DNA from: JAXMAZ01 sp046350115
Lineage (GTDB): Bacteria; Planctomycetota; Planctomycetia; Gemmatales; Gemmataceae
Direction: 5' to 3'
Assembly: GCA_046350115.1 (NCBI GenBank)
Contig: JAXMAZ010000002.1
Span: forward strand, 496,001 to 560,000
Length of the DNA: 64,000 bases
The notes under the pieces were generated by a model, which worked only from the letters and a program-made list of their open reading frames with translations, made no database searches and had not been told where the DNA came from. Shown here piece after piece: positions 10,688 to 22,514 of the stretch (its first letter is position 1; each line of letters begins with the position of its first letter). The translations under genes were made by a program, and so were the position numbers.

Positions 10688-11212
10688 TCAGTTGGTCGTC
10701 GGTGCGTGAGCGAGTCCGGCCAACCGCTCCCGCACCGCGTTCAGGTGGTCGGCATACCTGGGGAGGCCGGCCAGCACGTCGGCCGCGTCGTCGCGGCTGA
10801 CGCGGACGTGCAGCCGCTCGGAGTCCACGGTCTGCCGCACGATCGCGTCCGGGTCGGTCGGCTCGCTCGGGGTGAGCGGGAGCGGGCCGGCCAGCTTCAA
10901 AACGGCCAGCGCGACGGACACCTTGTCGTCACCCGTTTCCAGGGCGTCCGCCAGGGTGTCGAGGGCTTTCGGCAGCAGCGCCCGGAGCCGGTCGGCGGAC
11001 GCCCCCCAGACCGCCGCCCGGCGGTCGGCGAGCGCGGCCCGGAACTCGGGCGAGTACAGCCGCCAGCGGGTGACGGTGACGCGGTTCAGGCCGAGGGCGG
11101 CGGCCGTCTCGGTGTCCGTCTTGCCGGCGGCCAGCAGATCGACCGCGCTCTGTTGGGCCAGCGTCAGCTCAGGGGCGTTCGACCGGGCGGGGGGGGCGGT
11201 GGGCGTCTTCAT
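10688..11212 (-). CDS. HTH protein, phage terminase-small-subunit-like
   Basis: A 174-residue protein starting at ATG 11212 (MKTPTAPPARS) with GAGGG seven bases upstream. Residues ~18-60 form a helix-turn-helix (LTLAQQSAVDLLAAGKTDTETAAALGLNRVTVTRW) followed by SPEFRAALADRRAAVWGASADRLR. This layout is seen in HTH proteins annotated as terminase small subunits and in transposase-associated regulators. A helical region and an acidic C-terminal part follow. No large terminase, portal or capsid gene is nearby, so a packaging role is doubtful and a regulatory role is equally possible. Confidence 0.55.
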   Translation of the reverse strand: MKTPTAPPARSNAPELTLAQQSAVDLLAAGKTDTETAAALGLNRVTVTRWRLYSPEFRAALADRRAAVWGASADRLRALLPKALDTLADALETGDDKVSVALAVLKLAGPLPLTPSEPTDPDAIVRQTVDSERLHVRVSRDDAADVLAGLPRYADHLNAVRERLAGLAHAPTTN

Positions 11213-11540
11213 CGGCGGCCCTCGGGGCGGGTGGTGTAACCGGGTGTAGCCCGGCGTTCGGCCGGACACCCCGTTCTACCAAACCTCGCTGCCCGAAAGC
11301 GGTACGGCCCCTCACGGCGGGGTGATGGGCATGACGAACTCCCACGACGCGGTGGTCGATCTACATGTTAGGTAACGAGGGGTCGGTCGTCTCAGTTAAA
11401 GCGGCCACGAGGTCGTCACAGCGTGCTGGCGTGGCTTAATGTCGGCTTAAGTCTCTGCCTGCTGCTGCCTTGTGTCGCGGCGTTGACCGGTCGGTGTCTT
11501 ACGTCGACCACCGCTGGTCGTGCTCAACGAGGGTTGCACC
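11213..11540. other. Intergenic region between divergent genes
   Basis: About 330 bases separate the divergent genes at 11212 (-) and 11541 (+), so promoters for both must lie here. A short palindrome (CTTAATGTCGGCTTAAG, near 11436-11452) could be an operator. I see no clear -35/-10 pair. Confidence 0.35.
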
Positions 11541-12092
11541 ATGCGTCCGTTCCTGGTGGTGTTCCTGGCGGTGTTCCTGGCGGTGTTCCTGGCAGACTGG
11601 GTCGGGCTCGGCGGGGGGAGGCAGGTAGTGGCGGCGGAGCCGCCCAGCGAGGAAGCCAAGGCGGAGACCAAGAAGGTCATCAACCTGAAACGGGCGATGA
11701 TTCCTGTCGGCCCGGGCGAGAAGATCACCCTCCAGGCCGCTTTCAGCGGAATCCACGCCCAGCGGCTCGGGATCTTCGTCGCCCCCAAGCAGATGAAGGA
11801 GATGTCCAAGTCGTTCGGCTACAGCGAGAAAAGCGAGACCTTCGTCTACGTCAACACCGGTTCGGTACCGCAGACCCTCTACCTGGAGGTCGACGTCCAG
11901 CAGACGAAGGGCGGCGAGTGGGTGCGGCAACCGTGGATCGGGGGCCAGTTGGCCGTGTCCGACAAACTGGCGGCCGAAGGGACGACCGGAATGGGGACGG
12001 TGAACTACACCGACAACTACGGCATCGCCCCGATCCTCGGACTCAGCTTCGTGAACGTGTGTGTCGGCTGGAAAGTCGAACAGGTCAAGTAA
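11541..12092 (+). CDS. Exported hypothetical protein
   Basis: A 183-residue protein starting at ATG 11541 with CGAGGG eight bases upstream; a GTG 21 bases earlier is less likely. The signal peptide MRPFLVVFLAVFLAVFLAD is encoded by a 12-bp tandem repeat (three copies of GTGTTCCTGGCG). The mature part (LKRAMIPVGPGEKITLQAAFSG, TGSVPQTLYLEVDVQQTKGG) looks like a small beta-sandwich and ends WKVEQVK. It is followed by a hairpin and a second exported gene, forming a plus-strand pair inside element A, opposite to the replication genes. Family not recognised. Confidence 0.65.
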   Translation: MRPFLVVFLAVFLAVFLADWVGLGGGRQVVAAEPPSEEAKAETKKVINLKRAMIPVGPGEKITLQAAFSGIHAQRLGIFVAPKQMKEMSKSFGYSEKSETFVYVNTGSVPQTLYLEVDVQQTKGGEWVRQPWIGGQLAVSDKLAAEGTTGMGTVNYTDNYGIAPILGLSFVNVCVGWKVEQVK

Positions 12093-12106
12093 CGGCTTGC
12101 CAGCAC

Positions 12107-12130
12107 GCCACCCCGGTTTTCCGGGGTGGC
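12107..12130 (+). terminator. Strong hairpin after the exported-protein gene
   Basis: A perfect 10-bp stem (GCCACCCCGG/CCGGGGTGGC) with a TTTT loop, 14 bases after the stop. There is no U tract, so it could be a weak terminator or an mRNA-stabilising structure between the two exported-protein genes. Confidence 0.6.
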
Positions 12131-12177
12131 GTCTCTTGGCCGGCCTATCCCACTTAAGGCGTGAGGGATCGACAACC

Positions 12178-13149
12178 ATGAAACTGTCTCGCATTCTCTT
12201 CACGGCCGCCGCTGTCGTCATCTTGATCGCCAACTCACCGGCCGGACCGTCAGGCAAGGGGGGCGGAAAAGGCGGCGGAAAAGGCGGCGGAACAGGCGGC
12301 CCCTCGGGTAAGTCGTCCGGACCGAGCGGAACCCGCGGGTCGGGCGCCCCGGGCGCCCCGGGTGCCCCGGGTAAGGCACCCGGGAACAGCGGCGCGGGTG
12401 CCCCGGGTAAGGCACCCGGGAACAGCGGCGCGGGTGCCCCGGGTAAGGCACCCGGGAACAGCGGCGCGGGTGCCCCGGGTAAGGCACCCGGAAACAGCGG
12501 CGCTGCCGGTAGCCCGTCGATCAACTCGGGGACGGGTAACCCCTCTCACGGCGCCAGCCCGTCCTTTCGGACAACGATCTCGGTGTCCCCGAGCGGGGCG
12601 ATGGTGATTACGGCACACAAGCGACCCGATACACCGCATTCGGCCCCGATCGGGCACGAGAGCCGGGGCGGCAGCAGGTCGGGTGCGCCCGCGACCGGGC
12701 TCGGGGGCCAGGGCGACGCAGGGGCGAAAACGGCGTCCTCGGTCGAGTCCGTTTACACCGCCACCAGCGCCTTCGATTCGCTGCCCGTCCGGCTCGACTT
12801 GGGTCCGGTGCACGCGATCTCGCACGAGAGCGTCGTGATCTGTCCCGGCGACACGGCACCGGTGCTACGCGGGAACGACGGCGTGGTTCGGTCGAACCCT
12901 GCGTGTGACTGGTTCGGCCTGCACCCGGGAGAGTCGATCTTCAGCCGCGAGCCGGAACGGCACGACGTCGTGGTCCGCTCGGTCAACGTCGACCCTTCCT
13001 TGGTCCGGGCCAACTTGACCGCGTTCGATCGGGAATGGGACTTGGTCCACAACTGCCGTCCGGCAGTCAGTGAGGTGACTTCCGAGGATTGTGGTCCGTG
13101 CAAGCCCGCACCTCCTCGCCGGCTTTTCATGAACAGGATGTTCGACTGA
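12178..13149 (+). CDS. Exported Gly/Ala/Pro-rich repeat protein
   Basis: A 323-residue protein starting at ATG 12178, preceded by GAGGG. Signal peptide MKLSRILFTAAAVVILIANSPA is followed by a Gly/Lys-rich segment and about four copies of a 12-residue collagen-like unit (GAPGKAPGNSGA), encoded by a 36-bp minisatellite. The C-terminal ~170 residues are of normal composition with four Cys and an acidic, His-containing region (DLGPVHAISHESVVICPGD, DCGPCKPAPPRR). It is probably secreted and flexible. It pairs with the upstream exported gene. No family recognised. Confidence 0.65.
   Translation: MKLSRILFTAAAVVILIANSPAGPSGKGGGKGGGKGGGTGGPSGKSSGPSGTRGSGAPGAPGAPGKAPGNSGAGAPGKAPGNSGAGAPGKAPGNSGAGAPGKAPGNSGAAGSPSINSGTGNPSHGASPSFRTTISVSPSGAMVITAHKRPDTPHSAPIGHESRGGSRSGAPATGLGGQGDAGAKTASSVESVYTATSAFDSLPVRLDLGPVHAISHESVVICPGDTAPVLRGNDGVVRSNPACDWFGLHPGESIFSREPERHDVVVRSVNVDPSLVRANLTAFDREWDLVHNCRPAVSEVTSEDCGPCKPAPPRRLFMNRMFD
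12361..12504 (+). repeat. 36-bp minisatellite, four tandem copies
   Basis: Units at 12361, 12397, 12433 and 12469 begin GGTGCCCCGGGTAAGGCACC. The first three are identical and the fourth has two substitutions. The unit is a multiple of three, so copy number can change without frameshift. Each unit contains the near-palindrome GGTGCCCCGGGTAAGGCACC. Confidence 0.9.
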
Positions 13150-13488
13150 GTCGAACCGCCCGGCGGTCGGTCACTGTCATCCCCGGTGATACAGCCGGGG
13201 CGGACGGGGACCGACCGTTTTCATAACGGATCAACGTGCGGCTGTCCGGGTCATGACCCCGATGGTAGGCCACTACCCCCCTAATTGGACACCCTCTCAG
13301 GTGGTTTGGGCTGCCGTCCGGCGGAATCACCCGGTCTGCCCCGAGCAGGAACACGAACTTGGCGAATAGGGGATCATCGGCGGCTAGCTTGTCGAGCTGG
13401 AAGTACTCGTAGGTGAGCCGGTAACTCGCTTGCCGGTGGAAACGACCGTGTCCGGCCCGCCCTGAGACACCCGGGGCGGGTAATGCGG
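13150..13488. other. Right end of element A, no firmly supported gene
   Basis: About 340 bases. A minus-strand frame contains a protein-like stretch (YEYFQLDKLAADDPLFAKFVFLLGADRVIPPDG, about 13310-13410) but it lacks a credible start and its flanks are low quality. It may be a decayed gene. Confidence 0.35.
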
Positions 13489-13610
13489 TCAGATGGGTCG
13501 GCCCTTTTTCTCCGCCGGGTCGGTAGGTATGCTGCCGACCGTGCCGACCAGCGCACGGATGGCGGCTTTGATGGAGTCGGGGAGGTGCGGCCAAGCGGCC
13601 ACGACCGATG

Positions 13611-15286
<1,676 letters not shown>

Positions 15287-15338
15287 AACGCCTCCCGATC
15301 GGCGGCCGGGTTCGCCGGCCGCAGGCAGGTGACAAATG

Positions 15339-17971
15339 TTACCCGGACGGGTGCCGGCGCTCAACCGCGGGCCGCCGCTCCCGCCCGGCGGGAGCCGGAG
15401 GCATCGCCCCGATCACCCCCATCACCACGCACGGCCCGTCACACGCCGGGTGGCGGGTCCGACGGACGGGCGCGGAACTCGCTCGCCGGAAACACCCCCC
15501 ACCGGACGCCCCGGCCGCCCGCCCCGCGTGGTCCAGGAACAGCCCGTCGACCACCCGGCGGGCGAACCCCCGGAGCCGGTACCCCAGCCGCCTCGCGTCC
15601 AACTGGTCGGCCACGTCCTCGACCGCCGCCCGGAGGGCCGGGTCGGCCCGGGTGGCGTCGACGATCTCGCCCGCCGTCCGGCCGGACCGCCGGGGGTCGA
15701 GGCGGACCATCGCCCGGAGCAGCTCGCCCATCGCGGTCGCGTCCCGGTCGGCCCGGGTGAGCAGCGCCTGGCGGGTTCCCCCGGGGTCCGGCGGTCCGGC
15801 CCACACGACGCACTCCCGGACCACGTCCGACCACTCCTCGAATGCCCCCCAGGCGGGCAGCCCGGCGGCCGGCCGGTCGGCCATGTGCCAGCCCCGCAAC
15901 AGGGTGAGGGCGGCGGCCAGCAGCCGGCCGCGGTCCCGGCGGACGTGCCGCCGCAGGTGCGGGTGCTTGAACCCGGCCTTCAGCTCCGGCCGCTCGTCCG
16001 GGGTCTCCAGCCGGATGTGGGCGGTCCGCCGGCCGGTGTCCGCCCGCAGCTCGCAGTTGTTTCCGGTGGCGAACCAGGTGACGTCCAGCGGCCCGTCGTA
16101 CACCCGGTTCGTCCCCAGCAGCCGGTCCCGCCAGTGGTCGGCGGTCAGGGCGGCGCCCTCCGTCCCGTTGCCGACCGGCCCGCTCAGGTTGTCCAGCAGC
16201 ACCGCCCGCTCCCCGGCCGCCGCCAGGGCGGTGACCCGCTTGCCGAACTCCACCGGGTCGTTGGTGAACGACATGACCGGGAACCGGGTGCCGTAAACGA
16301 TCAGGGCCAGCACATCGACCAGCAGCCCCTTGCCCACCCCGCGGACGTTCCCGTCGACCAGGAACAGCGGGGCCGGGCCGGCGGTCGCCGGCCGGGCCAG
16401 CAGGGTGAGCAGGCCGGCCACCCAGGCGGCCCGGTGGGCGTCCGACGCGAACGGGAAGTCGCACACCACGTCCAGCAACTCGCCCACCGCCCGGGCCACG
16501 TCGGCCGGGGTCGGCCGGGCTGGGACGATCACCTCCAGCCCCGGGGTCGGGCGGACGAGCAGCCCGGTCGGCTGGTGAAACCCGGCGGCGGTCAGGACGT
16601 CCCCGTCGGGCAGCAGGACCGGGTGGGTCACCACCCCGGCCAGCCGGGGCACCCCGGGCCAGTCCCCCCGGGCGGCGACGGCCGCCACGGTCCACGCGGG
16701 CGGGGCGGCCGGCACCAGCTCCTCGCCGCCCGGGCGGCGGGCCGGCCGGACGAAGGTAGCCACCCGGGACAGCCGGTCCTGGAGGAGCGGGATGGGCAGC
16801 TCGCGGACGGCCACCGCCCCGGCCGGCCGGCGGACGTCGGCGTCGGCCGGGGAGTCGGCGGCCTGCTCCAGCACCTGGACCAGCCCCCCGCCCCGCTGGT
16901 ACACGTCGACCGCCCGGACCAGGGCGGCCGACGCCTCGTCGTTCACCCGCCCCTGGTCGTGCCCGATGACGATCACCGGCGTGGGGGCGGTGGGGGTGCT
17001 AGACGGGGGCGACGTGCGGGCCGGACGGGCCGCCGGGGTGTAGAACTCCGTCTTCCCGGCCAGCGCCTTGGCCAGGGTGCGATCCCGGTAGTCGGCCCGG
17101 TCCCACTTGGTGCGGTACAGGGCCGACCGGCGGAAGACCGTGGCGAGCCGGTCCGGGTCGGGGAAGTAGAAGCCGAGTAGCGAGCACAGGGCCAGGTCGG
17201 CCTCGGACGCCGAGGCGTACCCGGTGGTGTCCCCGTCGAACAGCCGCCGCAGCCTGGCCCCGTTCCGGGCCGCGAACGCGACGGCCAGCAGCTCGTCGTC
17301 CCCCGGGTCGGCGGTCCTCGCCGGCCGCCCGGGCGGCGGTCCACCCGGGCGGCGGGGCCGCTGTCGCCGGGAACAGCCGGGCGTACAGCCGCGTCCACCG
17401 CAGGCTGCCGGGCCGGCGGGTCGTCGGCCGACCCGGGCAGGGTGTGGCCGGTCAGGGTGAAGTACCGGCCGGCGTCGTACACCTCGACATCCCCGGCCCG
17501 GCACCGCGGGCCGGGCTTGGCCGCCCGCACCAGCACCTTCACCCCGGTGCCGCTCGGCGACACCTCGGCGTACCCGTCCAACTCGGCGATGATCGCATTC
17601 GCCCACGGGACGATATCGCCCGTCGCCGGGTCCCGGCAGTCGTCCAGGTCGACCCCGAGCAGGCCGGCCGGGGCCAGGGCGACCCCGACCCCGTCCGCCC
17701 GGCCGGCCGTCACCCGGGCCAGGGCGGCCTCGATCAGGGCGAGGGCGTCCGGGTCGGTGACGTCGCACGGCTTGAGGGTGCGGGCGGACAGCGGCGGCTT
17801 GGTCCACCCGCGGCTGGCGTCGTTCACCCACCGCCAGCACACCCAGACGGCCGATGCGGTGAGCGACGGGGGGAGCCGGTCGGCGAACACAGGCGGGGCC
17901 GGCGGCCGCTCCAGGGCTTTGGTGACGGCCTTCTTTCGGCCGGGGCCGCGGCGGGGCGGGGTATCAATCAT
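15339..17971 (-). pseudogene. Prim-pol/NrS-1-polymerase-like replication protein with helicase domain, frameshifted
   Basis: The start is ATG 17971 (MIDTPPRRGPGRKK) after AGGAG. Residues ~55-195 resemble an archaeo-eukaryotic primase-polymerase domain (GVALAPAGLLGVDLDDCRDP, YAEVSPSGTGVKVLV, GRYFTLTGHTLPG). Around 17310-17345, in a repeated CGCCCGGGCGGCGG tract, the frame changes. It then continues with an NrS-1-polymerase HBD-like region (EADLALCSLLGFYFPDPDRL, RSALYRTKWDRADY) and a DUF5906-type helicase with the P-loop-like GNVRGVGKGLL and WFATGNNCEL. The protein would be about 870 residues. It would prime and unwind element B DNA, and is unrelated to the CHC2 primase of element A. Confidence 0.75.
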
Positions 17972-18054
17972 GGGTCACTCCTGGATACCTTGGTGCGTGG
18001 TCCGGACGCGGCCGGCCTGGACCGGGTCGTCGCGGGAACGGGATGGTGGTGGGG

Positions 18055-18286
18055 CTAACGGTTTGTGCGGTGCTGCCGCGGGCAGTTGTCGGCCAGCCAG
18101 CGGTCGATCGCCCGCTTCGGCCAGCGGGTCAGCCGCCCCAGCTTGACGGCCGGCGGCAGCTCCCGGGCGGCGGCCGTCAAGCTGGGGCGGCTGACCTGGA
18201 GCAGCCCGGCCAGGTCGTCGACGGTGTACAGCTCGGCGGCGACCCGACGGAGCGGGTCGGAGGGCAGTCGGGGGGGGGACGGTCAT
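18055..18286 (-). pseudogene. Excisionase-like HTH gene with a 9-C tract at its 5' end
   Basis: The minus-strand frame encodes LYTVDDLAGLLQVSRPSL, then KLGRLTRWPKRAIDRWLAD, a clear AlpA/Xis-type HTH ending at TAG 18055. The only credible start, ATG 18286 with GGAG upstream, is out of frame because of nine consecutive C (18270-18278); eight would restore the frame. It is the counterpart of the HTH gene at 8619-8897. The cause may be a homopolymer sequencing error, loss of function, or slippage-based switching. Confidence 0.65.
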
Positions 18287-18480
18287 CTCAGCTCCGGGTA
18301 GAGCCGACGGGTCGCGGGCCGGTCGGCACCGCTCGTCACCCGCCGTCTCCAACCGGAAACCCGACAGGCACGACAGGCTTCTGTCGGGGGCCGGGTGCCT
18401 GTCTGGGACTCGAAATGTCGGGGGAAGAAACTACGAGAAATCTGCGCCGCTGTCGGGTTCCTGTTGGGCTGCCGTGCGGC

Positions 18481-19820
18481 TCAGGGGGTCCGGGTGATGC
18501 TGCTACCGCCGCCTGCCCGGCCTCCCCGGGGCGCGGTCTTTTGCAAGCCGAGAGCGGACCGACACTCGCTCACGTAGCGAATCCAAGACTTTATCTGCGG
18601 TAATTCGGCCTCGCCTTGGTCGTCCAGCCACTTGTAGACCTGCTCATCGGTCGCCTCCGCCAATTCAGGGCTGATTCGGCGGGCGTCGCAGTACTCTCCC
18701 CACGCCTTCTTGCGGGACGGGGCCAACCGGTCGAATCGGTCACGTTTCGCCTGTCGGATCACCTCATCCGGCGGTTCCTGGGGAGCGCCAGTCTCGCCAC
18801 CGGTCGCGCGCTCGCCGTCCCGATCGTGGGCGGCTGCCACCGCCTTCACGGCCACCCCCCACTCGGCCGGGGTGAACCAAGGGTTCAGGCGGATGGCGTT
18901 GCGGTGGACCGATGCGACCGCCTCCCGGTGGGTCGAGCGGGTGATCCGGTCGATGGCTGCCGCCGCGGCGTCGAACGCCGACGCCCGGAGCACGGCGGCC
19001 GGCGCCGTGGTCGGCGGGTGGCCGAAGGTCAGCCCGAACGCCTCGGGGGCGGTCAGGAGGACGGCGGTGACGAAGTGCCGGACCGTCCCGCCGTCGGCGT
19101 TCTCGTCGGCCCGCCGGCCCGGGTACAGGGGCTGGGCCAGCCGTAGGCCGACCGGCACGAACGGGGTGGCGTCCCGGGCGATCCGGGTGAAGGCGGCCAC
19201 CGCGGCCGGGTCCCCCCACACCCCGTCCCACGGCCCCGGCAGCCCGGGCACGGACCCCGGGGGCGTCCGGCCGTCGGCCAGGCACCAGGCCGAGTACGCA
19301 TTCGGGTCGGCCGACGCCACCAGGGCCAGGTGGAATTCGCTGCCCTCCCACTGCCGGTCCCGGAGCCGCGGCAGGAGGGGTTCGAGCGCGCGTTGGACGT
19401 CCGGCCACCGGCCCGGGGCGACGGGGAGCCAGCCGGCCGGCCGGCCAGCCCGGCCAGCTCCCGCCGGCCGGGGGCGACACCGTCCGTGATTGACGGCCCG
19501 TACACCGCCCACACCTGCCGCCACCAGGCCACCTCCGGGGGGTGGGGGCCGTCGCGGCCGAGCAACAGCCCGGCCGCCACCGACAGCCAGCGGAGGCGGT
19601 TCAGCCGGGCGAACTCGGCCAGGGAGAGGTCGCCGGGCCGGCGAGCCGGCCCGCCCCAGGTGGCCGGCGGGTGGCCGGCGGCGAACGGGTAGACGAGCGG
19701 GCAGTCGACCTGCCAGTGGGCCTCGGGGTCGGCCCCATCGAACGTCCGGAAGGAGAACTCGCCGTCGGCGGCCAGGCCGTCAAACCGGTCCGCCAGCGCG
19801 GCCCATACGGCCGAGGACAT
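18481..19820 (-). pseudogene. Hypothetical protein of element B, frameshifted
   Basis: The N-terminal part starts at ATG 19820 (MSSAVWAALADRF) and runs to about 19440, where the tandem CCGG-rich tract shifts the frame. The rest (PDVQRALEPLLPRLRDRQWEG...) continues to the stop at 18481, giving about 445 residues. The middle is Ala-rich with the stretch DAAAAAIDRITRSTHREAVASVH. The C-terminal ~85 residues (DEVIRQAKRDRFDRLAPSRKKAWGEY, ...EQVYKWLDDQGE) look like a helical, possibly DNA-binding domain. It is positioned like the 461-residue hypothetical of element A but without visible similarity. Function unknown. Confidence 0.55.
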
Positions 19821-20105
19821 GGGTGCGTTCCGGGGGACCAGTCACCGCCCGCCGCGGAAGAACGCGGTTTCCGCGGTGGGCGGCCACCCAGGCGGGTCAA
19901 AACGCCCACCGGCCGGGCCGGCTCCCAAACAGTACACCGATGAACGGGCTGGCTCAACCGCTCCGGTCAAGCAGTAAGACTTTTGTACCTTGAGCCGTCA
20001 GCCTGCGACTGCGGCCGGAAAGCAGTCACTGACGCACCCAACTGTGTCGACAGGAAGATCGCTCCGCTAATGTCGGTCGAACCACGAACAGGCCGAAGTA
20101 TCCGC

Positions 20106-20618
20106 TCACCCCAACCCGACGGACGGCAGCCGGGGTAGTGGGCTCGGCTCGTCCGGCCCGTAGTGGTCGCCGGGCACCGGGATCCCGGCCTGTTTGCAGA
20201 GTTCGACCAGCTCGTCGTAGGTCTTGCCGCTCCCGACCTGCTCGAACCGCTCCGGGGCCAGGAGGCCGAGCTGCTTCATTTCCAGCAGCATCAGCTCCCT
20301 CAACTCCTTCACGTCGTGGATCGAGAACTTGCCCTCGTGGGCGGTGCGGATGCGGTCGAGCAGCCGGTTCCGCAGCTCCTGGTTCAGGGCCAGGAGCTTC
20401 TCGGCCCGCTCCCGCTTCCAGTCGATCCCGATGTCCCGGAACATCGCCCGGACGCGGATGATGACCAGTTGCGAGTAGGCGATCGGCAGCCCGTACTTGC
20501 CGGCGATGGCGTCGGCCGACAGACCCTGGACCCAGTCCTCCTGGACCGTCGTCTCGGCCCAGGCCGGGTCGGTGCCGGGCAGCAGCAGCTTGGTCGCGTC
20601 CCGCGGCATGGCAGGCAT
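20106..20618 (-). CDS. Hypothetical protein with HTH-like N-terminus and helical C-terminus
   Basis: A 170-residue protein; ATG 20618 (MPAMPRDATKLLLPG) is preferred over longer starts because upstream sequence is non-conserved Arg/Gly filler. Residues ~25-55 (VQEDWVQGLSADAIAGKYGLPIAYSQLVI) look like an HTH of the phage terminase-small or transposase-regulator kind. Residues ~65-120 are strongly helical and charged (KRERAEKLLALNQELRNRLLDRI). It lies between the element B genes and the broken hsdR. Not recognised further. Confidence 0.55.
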   Translation of the reverse strand: MPAMPRDATKLLLPGTDPAWAETTVQEDWVQGLSADAIAGKYGLPIAYSQLVIIRVRAMFRDIGIDWKRERAEKLLALNQELRNRLLDRIRTAHEGKFSIHDVKELRELMLLEMKQLGLLAPERFEQVGSGKTYDELVELCKQAGIPVPGDHYGPDEPSPLPRLPSVGLG

Positions 20619-20815
20619 GATCGTCCGATGATTGTCGGAAATCGTGGGTTGGGGGGCGACCCACGCGGCGGTCGGCGGTCCGACCGCGGCCCCCGCGGCC
20701 GACTCCAGTGTATCCGACCCGCGGCACGGGCCGCCACCACGGGCGGACGAACACGCGGCGGCAACCATCTGTCGGGGAAAGGCTTGTGGCCGGCAGGCCG
20801 GAGCCGTGCCAACGG

Positions 20816-22514
20816 TCAGGCTGCGGCCGCGGCGGCCTGGACGTCGGCCAGGATGGCCACCAGGTCGGCCTCCTGCCGGGGGGTGAACAGCCCGTCCGGC
20901 CCACGCGGGGCCAGGTCGGTGAACGGCGACTCGTACAGCACCGCCGCCGGCACCAGCCCGTGCTCGGTCAGGTGGTCGACCCGGCCAGGAACCCGGCGAA
21001 CGCCCGCTTGGCCGCCTCCCGGTCCAGCCCGACCAGCGACCGGACGAACAGCCCCAGCCCGCTCTCGGCCGCCTGGGCGGCCTCAATGGCCTCGGCCGAC
21101 CCGCAGGCGGCCAGCAGCCGCTCCAGCTCGGCCAGGTCGGCCGGGGTCAGCCGCTCGGCCCACCGCACCTTCCGCAGGGCGTCGCTCCCGGTGTGCGCCC
21201 GGAGGAACGCCCGGGCCTTCTGCCGGAACCGCTCGAACTCCCCGCCGCCCGCCCCGAACCCGGGCAGCTCGACCGCCGCCGCCCCAGCTCGTCCACAAAG
21301 TCGGTGTACACCGGCCGCCGCCGGGCCTTGTCGATGAACCGGACCAGGTCCCGCAGCCGCTTGCGGACCGTCTCCAGCATCGGGGCGGTCGCGTCCTGCC
21401 ACCAGTCGTCCGCCTGGACCGCCTGGATCAGGTCCATCTGGGCCTTCACCATCGGGATGGCCGCCTTCTCCTCCAACCGGCCGGCGATCTCCTTCACCTG
21501 GTCCCGCAGCCGCTCGAACGCCGGCTCGTGCAGCAGCACCGCCAGCTGCAGCCGGAGCATCAGCAGGTCGAACCGCTTGGCCTCCTCCGCCTCGGCCGGC
21601 AGCTCGGCCGGCAGCCCGGCCACCTCGGCGGCCAGCTCCCGGCGGGCGGAGGCTGGCACCGCCGCCCACGCCTCCGGCCGGGCGTACGCCTCGACCAGCC
21701 GCCGCTTCGGCCGGACCAGGAAGTTGTCCACGTTCATCGCCGCCACCTCGGCCCGCAGCCGCTCGGCCGTGTCCTGCCGCAGCCCGGCCTCGTGGGGGTC
21801 GGCGTCGGGGCGGCTGGCGGGGTCGGCGGTCCGCTGGTCGAGCGCCCCGACCAGGTCCAGCCGGGCCTTGAACAGCCGCCTGCCGAGGGACTCCCCGGCC
21901 GCCCCGTCGGCCGCCGCCGGGTCCGCCCCGAAGTACTCCAGGTTGCCGCAGTAGTCGAACAGGCAGAAGAACTCCTTGTGCTTCCCCGGGCCGAACAGGT
22001 TTGGGCACAGCCGGGTGCCCCGGCCGACCATCTGCCAGAACTTGGTCTTCGAGTAGACCCGCTTGAAGAACACCAGGTTGACCACCTCCGGCACGTCGAT
22101 CCCGGTGTCCAGCATGTCCACCGACACGGCGATGTGCGGCGGCCTGTCCTTCTGCGAGAAGGCGTCGATCAGGCTCTGGGCGTACTCGGTCCGATAGGTG
22201 ACGGTGCGGGCGAACTCCCCCTTCAGGTGCGGGTAGTGGATGTCGAACCGCTCGACGATGAACTTGGCGTGCGCGAACACGGCGTCCCCGGCGGCGGCCT
22301 TGAACGTCGGCTCGTGGATCAGGGCGCTGAGGGTGTCCTGGTGCGGCAGGCGGAGGGCGGGGTCGTGCTTGTACGCCCAGTGGACGAGCAGCTCGAGCGC
22401 CCGGCGGGCGTAGAAGCAGGCGGTCCGGGGGTCCGGGACGGCGGCCGCCTCGGCCCGGGCGGCGGCCTCGTGGACGGCGGGCCACTCGGCCCGAAGGAAG
22501 GCGAAGTGGTTCAT
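20816..22514 (-). pseudogene. hsdR: Type I restriction subunit R (HsdR-like) with deleted motor core
   Basis: The N-terminus (MNHFAFLRAEWPAVHEAAARAEA, CFYARRALELLVHW) is the DUF4145 region found in many HsdR proteins. At about residue 85 (AHAKFIVERF) it passes directly into the second RecA lobe (HIAVSVDMLDTGIDVPEVVN, KTKFWQMVGRGTRLCP). The region that should carry Walker A, DEAH and the rest of the first lobe is absent. The C-terminal specificity-interaction region follows, with two frame changes at about 21280 and 20985; the last frame ends at 20816. No hsdM or hsdS is nearby. The 5' end abuts an IS5-like element. Translocation and cleavage are not possible, so it is a dead gene. Confidence 0.8.

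Noticed and set aside
10688..11212. Prophage packaging module
   Set aside because: A single terminase-small-like HTH protein without large terminase, portal, capsid or tail genes does not support a prophage.
17975..18352. A 125-codon minus-strand protein over the HTH gene
   Set aside because: It is an Arg/Pro/Ala-rich shadow; the HTH motif is in the neighbouring frame, cut off by the nine-C tract.
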